From Chryseobacterium indologenes (GTDB lineage Bacteria; Bacteroidota; Bacteroidia; Flavobacteriales; Weeksellaceae): DNA of 64,000 nucleotides. The first letter of the stretch is position 1, and the number at the start of each line of letters is the position of its first letter. The notes under the pieces were generated by a model that worked only from the letters and a program-made list of their open reading frames with translations, searched no databases and was not told the DNA's origin. Position numbers and translations under genes: made by a program. The DNA lies in NCBI GenBank assembly GCA_001013295.1, contig LAZY01000025.1, positions 1 to 64,000 on the forward strand, given 5' to 3'. This document shows positions 18,401-27,348 of the stretch, piece after piece.

Positions 18401-19723
18401 TTATAAAATTCCTCTCGCTTTTATTTCCAAATATTTATTGATAACATCAATATTCAAATTCTCGGGAAGGGTATATACGGTATAAATCCCATATTTACGG
18501 AGTTCCTGAATGATCAGTTTCTTTTCAAATTCGAATTTCTCAGCGACAATTTCATCATAAATCTCCTGCATATTTTCAGGATTTTTATTGATCAGCGTCT
18601 GCAGTTCAGAGTTTTTGAAAAATACGACTACCAGTAAGTGGTTTTTGGCAATTCCACGAAGATATTTCAACTGACGGTTGAGCCCATCCAGGGTTTCAAA
18701 GTTGGTAAAGAGTAAAATAAGGCTTCTTTGATTGATAGAATATTTTACATCCTGGTACAAACGATTGAAATCACTTTCAAAAAAATCGGTTTTAATATTA
18801 TAAAGTGCTTCTGAAATTTTTTTCAACTGCCCCGATTTATTATCTGCGGCAATTTTATTTTCCGCTTTTTTCGAGAAAGTCATCATTCCTGCCCTATCCC
18901 CTTTTCGGAGAATAATGTGTGATAATGCCATGGCAGCATTGATGGAATAATCCAGAAGGCTTAATCCGTTGAACGGCATTTTCATCGTTCTTCCTTTATC
19001 GATCAGCATAAAGATCCGCTGTGATCTTTCATCCTGAAATTGATTAACCATAAGACGATTGGCCTTGGAGGTTGCTTTCCAGTTGATTGTTCTGATGTCA
19101 TCTCCGGGAACATAGTCTTTGATCTGTTCAAATTCCATGGTGTGTCCCAGTTTTCTGATCTTTTTAATTCCACCGAGCAAAAATTCACTTTGCAAAGCCA
19201 TCAGTTCATATTTTCTCAGATGAATGAATGACGGATAAGCAGCCATTGCTGCATCTTTCTGAAAAGTATACCTCTTTGACACCAATCCTAAGGGTGAAGA
19301 TGCATAGATATTTAATCCTCCGAAATGATATTCTCCTCTCTCTTTGGGTTTTAAGGTATATTGAAAAAAGGTATTGGCTCCAGGACTGATCTTCTTCTCA
19401 ATTAAAAAATCTCTTTTCTGAAACTGGAAAGGGATTTCATCAATGATCCTTGTGTTGATTGTAAAGTTGTAGTTGTTTTTAATATCAATTTTCACAAAGT
19501 TTTCGTCACCGTTGGATAATTTTTCTGGTAATATTCTCTGAGCCTGTAATGCATTTTTCTGATTAAAAAGCAACAGATAATCTACCATAGCCGCAAGGAA
19601 GCAGAGTAACAAAACAATGTGAGCTCCCCACATCAGAACCGGAAAGAAAAATGCCAGAACATAAAGCACTCCTACTCCTATGAGGGTAAAGAAAAAGCGG
19701 GTATTGATGTATAAGTTTTTCAT
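18401..19723 (-). CDS. DUF58-domain membrane protein
   Basis: 440 residues. Two hydrophobic segments near the N-terminus (about 8-26 and 30-48) anchor it. A DUF58 core follows, with the family signature GDDIRTINWKATSKA and a von Willebrand A-like fold starting at FMLIDKGRTM. DUF58 proteins are partners of MoxR ATPases and are thought to act in assembly or activation of envelope proteins. It belongs to the MoxR cluster downstream of 20184-21215. The two are separated by a decayed gene instead of the usual tight spacing. Confidence 0.88.
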   Translation of the reverse strand: MKNLYINTRFFFTLIGVGVLYVLAFFFPVLMWGAHIVLLLCFLAAMVDYLLLFNQKNALQAQRILPEKLSNGDENFVKIDIKNNYNFTINTRIIDEIPFQFQKRDFLIEKKISPGANTFFQYTLKPKERGEYHFGGLNIYASSPLGLVSKRYTFQKDAAMAAYPSFIHLRKYELMALQSEFLLGGIKKIRKLGHTMEFEQIKDYVPGDDIRTINWKATSKANRLMVNQFQDERSQRIFMLIDKGRTMKMPFNGLSLLDYSINAAMALSHIILRKGDRAGMMTFSKKAENKIAADNKSGQLKKISEALYNIKTDFFESDFNRLYQDVKYSINQRSLILLFTNFETLDGLNRQLKYLRGIAKNHLLVVVFFKNSELQTLINKNPENMQEIYDEIVAEKFEFEKKLIIQELRKYGIYTVYTLPENLNIDVINKYLEIKARGIL

Positions 19724-19769
19724 TGGTTAGGTGGTAGATAATAATTTATAGATAACAGGTTGTAGGTTG

Positions 19770-20112
19770 TAAGTGGGATCATTAGCTTTATCTCATTCAG
19801 CATTTTTGAAATTTCTATAATTTGCTCACTTAATATTACATAATCTTCTTCTTTTAAAAATTTGAGATTATTCGAGATAATCAATTGTGTTTCTACAGCT
19901 GCCTCTTGATATTTTTAAAAATTGCAGATAATCAGGCTTACTTCTTCTTGAATTTCCTTCGGCAATATGAAGATATAGAAACTGATGCCCGTCTAATCTG
20001 TGATATTAGTCCATAGACTTCATTCTTAGGAAAAAGCATCTTTACCTTTATAAACTTCAGTAACAAAATCAATAGACTTCTGCTAAACTAAAAGGTCTTT
20101 AAAATTTGCCAT
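19770..20112 (-). pseudogene. Decayed four-helix-bundle (23S rRNA IVS-type) gene
   Basis: From the ATG at 20112 the minus strand reads MANFKDLLV, then TAG where the family has Trp, then QKSIDFVTEVYKGKDAFS. A second stop and a frame change follow, then NEVYGLISQIRRASVSIS, EGNSRRSKPDYLQFLK and, after another shift, TQLIISNNLKFLKEEDYVILSEQI. These are the ordered blocks of the small four-helix-bundle proteins first seen in 23S rRNA intervening sequences. At least two stops and two frameshifts show it is dead. It lies between the DUF58 and MoxR genes. Confidence 0.85.
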
Positions 20113-20183
20113 ATTGAATATTTTGTACTTTAATTAAACTTTGGTGATCCATCACCCATCACCTGCTACCTCCGATCTATTTC

Positions 20184-21215
20184 CTATCTAGGGATTTCTA
20201 TTCCTTCTAAGATCTGGCGGATAATTTCATCTGCTGTAAGTCCTTCCATTTCTCTTTCCGGAGAAACGATGACTCTGTGTCTTAAAACAGCATAACTTGC
20301 TTCTTTAATATCTTCAGGGGTTACAAAATCTCTTCCTCTTAAGGCTGCGAAAGCTTTTGATGCAGTAAGAAGTGCCAATGATGCTCTTGGAGAAGCTCCC
20401 AGATATAAGAACTGATTTTCTCTGGTATTGATAATAATTTTAGCAATATATTCCATCAGCTGCGACTCCACGATAATCTCTTTTACCAGATGCTGATAAT
20501 TTTTCAGTTGTTCTGCTGTAATGACACGATGTACTCCTTCGGTTTTATCTTCTTTCTTACTTTCATGCTGATTTCTGATAATGGCTATTTCCTGCTCAAG
20601 GTTTGGATACCCCACGTTGATCTTGAATAGAAAACGGTCCAGCTGAGCTTCCGGAAGTCTATAGGTACCTTCATGCTCTATCGGGTTCTGGGTAGCAACA
20701 ACAAGGAATGGCTCTTGCATCGCATAACGGGTACCATCCATTGTAATCTGTCTTTCTTCCATCACCTCAAATAAAGCAGACTGTGTTTTTGCCGGCGATC
20801 TGTTGATCTCGTCAATGAGTATAAAATTGGAAAAAATAGGTCCTTTTTTAAATTCAAATTCCGAGTTTTTTACACTGAAAACGGATGTTCCCAGAATATC
20901 TGAAGGCATAAGATCTGGTGTGAACTGAATTCTGCTGAAGCCCACATCAATGGTTTTGGCTAACAGTTTAGCCGTAATGGTTTTAGCTACTCCCGGAACT
21001 CCTTCAATCAGAACGTGCCCGTTTGAAAGCAGCGCAGCCAAAAGGTGGTCTATCATATTTTCCTGTCCAACAATGACCTTTCCTATTTCTGCTCTTACTT
21101 TATCCAGACTTGCACGAAGTTCGATCATATCTATTCTGGACTGAAACTGATCTTCGTTTTTATTAAGATTTATAGAAGTTTGATTTTGTGTGTTTTGGTT
21201 ATCGAAGTTTTCCAT
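20184..21215 (-). CDS. MoxR-family AAA+ ATPase
   Basis: 343 residues. Walker A is GVPGVAKT (72-79), Walker B is ILIDEINR (132-139), and sensor-1 NPIEHEGTY and the C-terminal lid are present. MoxR ATPases act as chaperones with DUF58 and von Willebrand A partners, matching the DUF58 gene downstream. The first 28 residues are polar and low-complexity. It is the first gene in its sub-run; DUF58 follows after the decayed four-helix gene. The upstream gap (21216-21364) carries a palindromic repeat. Confidence 0.95.
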   Translation of the reverse strand: MENFDNQNTQNQTSINLNKNEDQFQSRIDMIELRASLDKVRAEIGKVIVGQENMIDHLLAALLSNGHVLIEGVPGVAKTITAKLLAKTIDVGFSRIQFTPDLMPSDILGTSVFSVKNSEFEFKKGPIFSNFILIDEINRSPAKTQSALFEVMEERQITMDGTRYAMQEPFLVVATQNPIEHEGTYRLPEAQLDRFLFKINVGYPNLEQEIAIIRNQHESKKEDKTEGVHRVITAEQLKNYQHLVKEIIVESQLMEYIAKIIINTRENQFLYLGASPRASLALLTASKAFAALRGRDFVTPEDIKEASYAVLRHRVIVSPEREMEGLTADEIIRQILEGIEIPR

Positions 21216-21263
21216 AATTATTATTTTTTGTTTTGATAGGACTTCTTTCTATCTTTGGCTAAA

Positions 21264-21285
21264 TCGTCCCGTTGGGACTCTCTTT
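21264..21285. repeat. Palindromic repeat AAATCGTCCCGTTGGGACTC
   Basis: A second copy of the element at 10951-10972, with compensatory changes in the stem. It lies upstream of the MoxR gene start. Confidence 0.6.
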
Positions 21286-21364
21286 TTTTAATACAGCAAT
21301 GTAAGAATTATACAGTTTTATTAAAATAGTTTGTATACCATTCGTCTGCTGCTATACTATTATA

Positions 21365-22522
21365 TTATTTAAATATGTCGTCAAGCAGTTTATTGATCCT
21401 TGCAAGGTCTTCCTTGATCACACTGGCATAAGGATCCTGAGCTTTTTTGATCAGGTTGATGGCTTCATTGATCATTTCCATTGATTTTCCAGTCTTTAAT
21501 TGTAGTTTTTTAGCGAAGTCATCGTCTAAATTCTGGGTATCAATAAGCAGATCCAGTCTAACTTTATTCAGGAAATACTGGGCTTTTTTTGACATCATAT
21601 CGTGAAAATCGCCTTCCTGAAGATAAAGATTTCCAATACTTTTCACAAAATCCAGTGAGGTATTTCGCAATGGTTCTGTTATAGGCACTATTCTCTGTTT
21701 TCGCTTTGCATTAAAGAAAATGAACAGTACTAACCCTCCCAAGAGGATCCACCATGCATACTTTAAAGCCGGATTGGCTAATATAAACCTCATAAAGAAC
21801 TGGGAAGTCTTTGTATTGCTTTTTACAAACCAAAGCGTTTCTTTGTCCGGAAGATAGGAAAACACATCTTGTGCATATTTTATATTTCCGGGTTTCAGAA
21901 GATAATAATTGGTAAGAAAAAGAGGTTCTGTATGGGCATAGATGGTTCCTTTGCCAAATTTAACTTTAATAAAGTTTGCCTGATCGGTATTCCTCTTTTC
22001 TACCGTTTTTCCCAAGACTTCAACTCCGGGTTTAATAAATGAAAACCCTCTTCCTGATGGAAATTTATCTAATTTAATGAAATCATTCTGATATTTCCTA
22101 TCTGTAAGTTTCAGTACATTTTCTTCTTCAAATGATATTTCCGAGTCATAATACCCTATACTGTCCGAAATCTCTTTAGGCATACGGCTTACCATCAGCA
22201 TTGCTTCTGATCCGGCAGAAACCTGGTCCAGAATTTTCTTCCAGGACTGGCCATCTATTTCGTTTTCGATGACAATGATATTATGGATTCCTTTTTGATG
22301 CTGGTTATAGTATTCGTAAGGAGCCGTATCAATTTTTTTCAGATTATTCTTAAAGAGATTTCCAGCTTCATTATTGAAGACAAACAGGCCAAAAGGAGAT
22401 TTTTCATGAATATCAAAATTCTTCCGCCAGTTTAGAGTCTCTTTTTTATTAACTTCAAGCAACGCCAGAATCGTCATCACAATGATGAAAATTACAGCAT
22501 ATATTTTGAAAGTTTTATTCAT
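21365..22522 (-). CDS. DUF4350-domain membrane protein
   Basis: 385 residues with an N-terminal helix at about 6-23, an extracytoplasmic DUF4350 domain (about 35-235) and a second helix at about 253-271, followed by a cytoplasmic helical tail. DUF4350 proteins are almost always found beside MoxR and DUF58 genes, as here. The biochemical role is not known. It is tightly linked to the DUF4129 gene upstream (12-bp gap). Confidence 0.82.
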   Translation of the reverse strand: MNKTFKIYAVIFIIVMTILALLEVNKKETLNWRKNFDIHEKSPFGLFVFNNEAGNLFKNNLKKIDTAPYEYYNQHQKGIHNIIVIENEIDGQSWKKILDQVSAGSEAMLMVSRMPKEISDSIGYYDSEISFEEENVLKLTDRKYQNDFIKLDKFPSGRGFSFIKPGVEVLGKTVEKRNTDQANFIKVKFGKGTIYAHTEPLFLTNYYLLKPGNIKYAQDVFSYLPDKETLWFVKSNTKTSQFFMRFILANPALKYAWWILLGGLVLFIFFNAKRKQRIVPITEPLRNTSLDFVKSIGNLYLQEGDFHDMMSKKAQYFLNKVRLDLLIDTQNLDDDFAKKLQLKTGKSMEMINEAINLIKKAQDPYASVIKEDLARINKLLDDIFK

Positions 22523-22534
22523 GATTAGTTTTTG

Positions 22535-23326
22535 TTATGGTTTAAATGCCTGATATTTATTTTTAAATTTCTGATAACTTTGTTCTTCGATGTTGAACTC
22601 CCCGTACCAGACATTGTCAAAAATATAGGACAGATCAAAGAATTCATTTTTCAGATGAGCGGCCTTTAGTTCTGCCGCATAATCTTTATTTGTTTTTTCA
22701 GGGTTCCAGCTGATCAGTTTTTTATCACTCAATTTTTTAAGAATAAACAGGAACTGATACCGTACCGCCGAACGATAGTCATGTGCAAGCTCAAATTTGG
22801 CAATGCTTTCGGGAAAATTAATCTCATGGATGTTTTCATGCAGTTCTTCTACATTCAAATTCAGTTTTTTATTTTTCTTACCGAAAATGAAGTTTCCATC
22901 TTTTCCAAGAATATACTTGATGATGAAATAAAGCAAAAACCCGACAAGAATAATAGCAAACAGACGAATAAGAAGAACTGTGAATTCCGCAGATTTTGTA
23001 AAAGCTGTTTCACCAAAAATACTCCGTATAAGCTGCTCTATTTTTCGCATCAGTTTTTGCCCGAAAGACTCTCTGGGCTTGGATACTGAATAATCGAACT
23101 CATTTCCTTTATATCTTGATGGAATATTCTCTTTGAACTGTTTAGGATAAACCGTATTCTCGGAAACCGGGGTTTTCATCAATACTGAATCTGCACGCAG
23201 CATATTGCGGTAATGGCCAGTTGTATAAAGAGAATCTATCAGATCATCCCCTATAGGACTGTCATCCTGAGCCTGAACCAGCCCAAGAGAAAGAAAAAAC
23301 AGGATAAAAAAAAGAATCTTATTCAT
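22535..23326 (-). CDS. DUF4129-domain membrane protein
   Basis: 263 residues from the ATG at 23326; a longer frame would need a TTG. A signal peptide (1-20, ending VQAQ), a periplasmic part, one helix at about 118-138 and a C-terminal cytoplasmic DUF4129 region (about 180-255) are seen. The family accompanies MoxR/DUF58 operons and is sometimes fused to transglutaminase domains, which are lacking here. It overlaps the upstream membrane gene by 8 bp, indicating translational coupling. Confidence 0.82.
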   Translation of the reverse strand: MNKILFFILFFLSLGLVQAQDDSPIGDDLIDSLYTTGHYRNMLRADSVLMKTPVSENTVYPKQFKENIPSRYKGNEFDYSVSKPRESFGQKLMRKIEQLIRSIFGETAFTKSAEFTVLLIRLFAIILVGFLLYFIIKYILGKDGNFIFGKKNKKLNLNVEELHENIHEINFPESIAKFELAHDYRSAVRYQFLFILKKLSDKKLISWNPEKTNKDYAAELKAAHLKNEFFDLSYIFDNVWYGEFNIEEQSYQKFKNKYQAFKP

Positions 23327-24281
23327 TGATGCCAATCGTGTCTATTTCTTCTAGTTCTACTTTCTGGTGAAGATCTGTTCTGCTGTCATAATACATCAGT
23401 CCGGAATTCACATACAGCAAATTGGAAAGAACGAATGAAAGCAGCATAGAAATTCCATAAAATATAAAAAAGATCATTCCTAAAGTTCCGGTGAATGGGT
23501 TTTGCTCAAAATTACCATCAGGAGATGTAGTCAAAATCGATCCATAAAAAAATATAAATGGAATATAAGTGAAAATTGAAGAAATAATGGATACCATCGT
23601 AATCATAATAATGGATGCTCCCCAATATTTCCAATAAGGTGACTTTTCACTTCCGTTCGGATACGAGAACTGTGATCGTATAGAGTAACTGAGGCTTTCA
23701 AAAAACCTTCTGTCCGAATTAAAATAGTCATACATCAAAAATGTAACGACATTAAATATGGTAGGATAGATCAGCATTACAAGGAAAAATCCGATAATAA
23801 GAAAGATAAGGATATAAGAAAATCCTATCACAAAGAAAGCCAATGGGGTAACAATAAAAATCAGCCCGATACATAGCTTGGCTATTTTCCCTGCATTCTT
23901 TTTAAAATCTCCCAGAATTTCATCTGTTTTGATATTCTCCGCTCCCTGAACAATTCTCTTCATATAAAAAACAGGATACAGATAACTGACAATCGCCAGA
24001 ATCATAAAAAGCAGTAAGGTGAGCATTCCCACAAAAATCAGCATTCCCCCGTTATCAGAAAAATACTGTTCAAAATATCCGGAATCACCATCCATATTGG
24101 ATGTTACAAGCCTGCTAAAAAGTTCTCTATATCCGAAAATAGCGACTCCTACCATAAGTATGAGCAAGAGCCCGTTGATCAAAAGATAGCTTTTGAAATA
24201 ATTCTTCCCATATAGTTTAAAGAAATTGAAACTATCACTGATAAAAGCACCAAAATCTCTTTTTTTATAAAACTGTATCAT
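23319..24281 (-). CDS. Polytopic membrane protein of the MoxR cluster
   Basis: 320 residues from the ATG at 24281 (MIQFYKKRDFG), chosen because the earlier codons have no counterpart. About six hydrophobic segments are visible (near 30-50, 80-105, 130-160, 165-190, 220-245, 262-285). It resembles uncharacterised integral membrane proteins annotated DUF4013 or GlpQ-membrane-domain-like; the function is unknown. It overlaps the SpoIIM-like gene by 17 bp and the DUF4129 gene by 8 bp, so it is one operon with them. Confidence 0.7.
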   Translation of the reverse strand: MIQFYKKRDFGAFISDSFNFFKLYGKNYFKSYLLINGLLLILMVGVAIFGYRELFSRLVTSNMDGDSGYFEQYFSDNGGMLIFVGMLTLLLFMILAIVSYLYPVFYMKRIVQGAENIKTDEILGDFKKNAGKIAKLCIGLIFIVTPLAFFVIGFSYILIFLIIGFFLVMLIYPTIFNVVTFLMYDYFNSDRRFFESLSYSIRSQFSYPNGSEKSPYWKYWGASIIMITMVSIISSIFTYIPFIFFYGSILTTSPDGNFEQNPFTGTLGMIFFIFYGISMLLSFVLSNLLYVNSGLMYYDSRTDLHQKVELEEIDTIGINE

Positions 24282-25254
24282 GGATCTGTTTATTAGTTTT
24301 TTTCTTGACAATGGATGGATACACAAGGTAATAAAATATCACAATGGCAAGTGAAGTAAAAATAATCAATAGGTTGACCGTCAAAGGCATTCTCAAAGCA
24401 TGCCTTGTAACATAGCCTTCAATAATCCCGGCACAAATAGTGAAAGGGATGGTACTCAAAAATATTTTAAAAGAGTCTTTAAAGCCTTTTTTAAAAGAAT
24501 TGAATCTTGAAAAAGTTTTAGGAAACAGAATGGAGGCTCCTAAAATCAATCCACACATGGCCTCAATAACCATGGCAAAAATTTCGAATACTCCATGAAG
24601 CCATATTCCTCTTGCACTGTCTTTCAATGCTCCGTAATCATAGAAAAAATATTGAAAAGCCCCCAACATTACACTATTGGAAAGCAGTGCATATAAAGTT
24701 CCTACTCCACCGAAAATACCATATACATACAATTTGGCTCCTACTCCGATATTATTAAAAATAATCCCGATGGTACTTCCCCACGTAGAACCGCTCTCAT
24801 AGATGGCTACAGCATTTCCGCTTTTAATATTTTCTATGGTTTCATTGACATAAGCTTCCCCGTTGGGTATGGCAACGGCCAGAAAACGCTTGTCATGGAT
24901 AGCCGAAAGTACTCCAATGGAGGTAAACAGGATGAAAAACAGAAAAGCATAAAGCAGGTATCTGCGGTATTGATATACCAAAAGAGGAACTTCTGTTCTG
25001 AAAAAATACAAAAGTCTGTTTTCTTCTACCCTTTTGGTCTTATAGATCTTCTGAAAAATCTGAGATGACAGATGGTTAAGATAAACCGTCGTATTACTTT
25101 TGGGGTAATACGTCTGGGCAAAAGAAAGATCGTTGATCAGGTTGATATATAATGAAGACAGGTCATCAGGATTTTTTTTTACTTTCCCATCAATAACCTG
25201 TTCTATTCCCAACCATTTTTCTTTATTTTGTTTAATGAAATAAACTTCTCTCAT
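24265..25254 (-). CDS. Stage II sporulation protein M-like membrane protein
   Basis: 329 residues from the ATG at 25254 (MREVYFIKQNKEKW). The SpoIIM region has four to five hydrophobic segments after residue 100 and the conserved GxxxHGxxE-type motif in GIWLHGVFEIFAM. In non-sporulating bacteria SpoIIM homologues pair with RDD proteins and MoxR/DUF58 clusters, exactly as here. The gene is divergent from the RDD gene with a 27-bp gap, so both promoters must overlap or lie within coding sequence. Confidence 0.87.
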   Translation of the reverse strand: MREVYFIKQNKEKWLGIEQVIDGKVKKNPDDLSSLYINLINDLSFAQTYYPKSNTTVYLNHLSSQIFQKIYKTKRVEENRLLYFFRTEVPLLVYQYRRYLLYAFLFFILFTSIGVLSAIHDKRFLAVAIPNGEAYVNETIENIKSGNAVAIYESGSTWGSTIGIIFNNIGVGAKLYVYGIFGGVGTLYALLSNSVMLGAFQYFFYDYGALKDSARGIWLHGVFEIFAMVIEAMCGLILGASILFPKTFSRFNSFKKGFKDSFKIFLSTIPFTICAGIIEGYVTRHALRMPLTVNLLIIFTSLAIVIFYYLVYPSIVKKKTNKQIHDTVL

Positions 25255-25281
25255 AATTGTAAGGCTAAAATAATAAAAAAT

Positions 25282-26028
25282 ATGTCTCAAATTGCGATAA
25301 ATACTTCACAAAATGTAAATATCAGCTTTAATACTGCCAGTATAGGAGAAAGGATGCTGGCCTTCATTATCGATCTTCTGATAAGGGTTGCTTATATCGT
25401 TATTACGCTGTATCTGTTCTTCAATATTTTTGATTTGGGCTATATATTAAATGGTCTGGATGATTGGTCTATCAGAGCGGTTTACATTATTCTTACATTC
25501 CCGGTCTACATATACCCTGTTGTTTTGGAAAGCCTTATGGAAGGCCAGACTCCGGGTAAAAAACTCATGAAAATAAAGGTAGTGAAAATTGATGGTTACC
25601 AGGCCAGCTTTGGCGATTATATGATCCGATGGGTCTTCAGAATCATTGATGTTTCTTTTGCGGGAGTGATAGGATTAATCTCCATGATTGTCTCTAAGAA
25701 TAATCAGCGTTTAGGAGATATTGCCTCAGGTACAGCAGTCATTTCTTTAAAAAACAACATCAATATTTCCCATACGATCCTGGAAAACATCCATGAAAAC
25801 TATATTCCGTCCTTCCCACAGGTCATTGCATTGAGTGACAATGATATGAGAATCATCAAAGACAATTATACCAAAGCTTTAAAAGTGGATGACCGCCAGA
25901 TCATCAGTAAACTTTCTGATAAGATTAAAAGCATTCTGAAACTGGAGATTGATCCCACAAAAATGACCGAAAGACAGTTTATCGGCATTATAATTAAAGA
26001 CTATAATTATTATACGGGGAAAGAGTAA
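25282..26028 (+). CDS. RDD-family membrane protein
   Basis: 248 residues from the ATG at 25282 (MSQIAINTSQ). The RDD domain (about 15-165) has the arginine and aspartates that name it: ERMLAFIIDLLIR, GQTPGKKLMKIKV and RWVFRIID. Three helices are likely. A soluble tail of about 80 residues follows. RDD proteins are proposed small-solute or ion transporters or partners of SpoIIM proteins. It is divergent from the SpoIIM gene. Confidence 0.88.
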   Translation: MSQIAINTSQNVNISFNTASIGERMLAFIIDLLIRVAYIVITLYLFFNIFDLGYILNGLDDWSIRAVYIILTFPVYIYPVVLESLMEGQTPGKKLMKIKVVKIDGYQASFGDYMIRWVFRIIDVSFAGVIGLISMIVSKNNQRLGDIASGTAVISLKNNINISHTILENIHENYIPSFPQVIALSDNDMRIIKDNYTKALKVDDRQIISKLSDKIKSILKLEIDPTKMTERQFIGIIIKDYNYYTGKE

Positions 26029-26097
26029 TTCGAGACAGCATGCATCGAGAAACAGGCCGGTCTATTTTTTGTATCTTTATTAATAAAATTTGAAATC

Positions 26098-26388
26098 ATG
26101 AAATTTGAAAACAATAAATCCGGAAACGGAGGTGTTCTTACTCTGAACAATGAAATCAAAGAAGTAGGAAGATTAACCTATACCATTTTTCCAGAAGATC
26201 ATAAACTGATCATATCTTTTGTATTGGTACATCCGGAATTTGAAGGCAGAGGAATGGGAAAATATTTAGTGGAAGAAGCGATAAAATTTGCCAGAGAAAA
26301 TAACTGGAAGGTTTATCCTCACTGTTCCTATGCAAGAGCGGTAATGATGAGAATGAATGATGTGGAGGATATATTTTTAAAGAATTAA
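26098..26388 (+). CDS. Small GNAT acetyltransferase (YjdJ type)
   Basis: 96 residues, a minimal GNAT domain of the Yjdj-type N-acetyltransferase family. The acetyl-CoA loop is EGRGMGK after VHPEFEG, and the conserved C-terminal PHCSYA with its cysteine is present. Substrates of the family are poorly known. The 3' end overlaps the convergent glycosyltransferase by 12 bp. Confidence 0.88.
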   Translation: MKFENNKSGNGGVLTLNNEIKEVGRLTYTIFPEDHKLIISFVLVHPEFEGRGMGKYLVEEAIKFARENNWKVYPHCSYARAVMMRMNDVEDIFLKN

Positions 26389-27348
26389 AACTTCATTTAC
26401 CAGAATATCTTCAATATCATTCGGATAGTCTACTTTTAAATGATGATCAGAAGCTACCCACTCCATAATTTCCTGAAGATTTAATACTTTAGAATTAGGT
26501 ATTCCCATTTTATCCAATGCACAGGCATTACATTCCTGTTCGTATTGATTATGAATAGGAATCACAAATAATTTTTTATCCATAAAAAGAGCTTCGGCAG
26601 GAGTCTCAAAACCGGCATTGCATAAAATACCTTCACACCTTTCAAAGTATTTCAGATACTGGCTTTCATCAATAGGAAACACTTCCACATTTTTCACCTT
26701 TACCTGCACTTTGCTGTATTTGGAAAATACCTTCCACTCAACAGGAACTTTTCTTAAAACCTTGATAATATTTTCGTCAGCAAAACTTGGAAGATAGACA
26801 AGATAATACCCCTGCTTGTAGGGATTAAGATTTCGGATCTTTCTTCTGATAACCGGTTTTTTGATCTGAGGATGGTAATTTTCAAAATGAAAACCGATCT
26901 TTCTTTCACTGGGAACATAATATTTTAAAATCATTTCTCCCAGGAAATCTTTTTTGTTAGGCTTGGGTGTTTCAGAAAAGCTCATTGATGCCTGATGGCT
27001 GAGCTCTATCATCGGAAGATTCTTCAATTTAGATGCCCAGCCTGTCAGTGGCTCATAGTCATTGATGATGAGATCATAGTCTGACAGTTCCAATTCTTTT
27101 ATAATTCTGGCAGCTTCAAAAAATTTGTTTTCTGTAAATGTTTTACGGTAGGATAAACCGCCTGTTTTGTTGTAAAGCAGGGAAATCCCTTTATATTGGA
27201 AATTAATATCAAAATCAGCCTTTAATTGAGACTGGTGTCCGCTGATTAATGTATCAACCGAAGCATATTTTTTAAGGAGAGGAATAATTTCCTGCGCTCT
27301 GGCAACATGTCCGTTTCCAGTCCCCTGAAATGCATAAAGAACCTTCAT
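26377..27348 (-). CDS. Glycosyltransferase (GT-B, MurG-like)
   Basis: 323 residues with an N-terminal VLYAFQGTGNGHVARAQE typical of GT28/MGT-type enzymes, where the GxGH loop binds the acceptor and phosphate. A C-terminal nucleotide-sugar site is indicated by CNAGFETPAEAL and IPIHNQYEQECNA. It is predicted to move a sugar from a UDP donor to a lipid or polyketide acceptor. It directly adjoins an LpxH-like phosphoesterase gene with no gap, suggesting a joint role in envelope lipid modification. Confidence 0.85.
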   Translation of the reverse strand: MKVLYAFQGTGNGHVARAQEIIPLLKKYASVDTLISGHQSQLKADFDINFQYKGISLLYNKTGGLSYRKTFTENKFFEAARIIKELELSDYDLIINDYEPLTGWASKLKNLPMIELSHQASMSFSETPKPNKKDFLGEMILKYYVPSERKIGFHFENYHPQIKKPVIRRKIRNLNPYKQGYYLVYLPSFADENIIKVLRKVPVEWKVFSKYSKVQVKVKNVEVFPIDESQYLKYFERCEGILCNAGFETPAEALFMDKKLFVIPIHNQYEQECNACALDKMGIPNSKVLNLQEIMEWVASDHHLKVDYPNDIEDILVNEVLIL

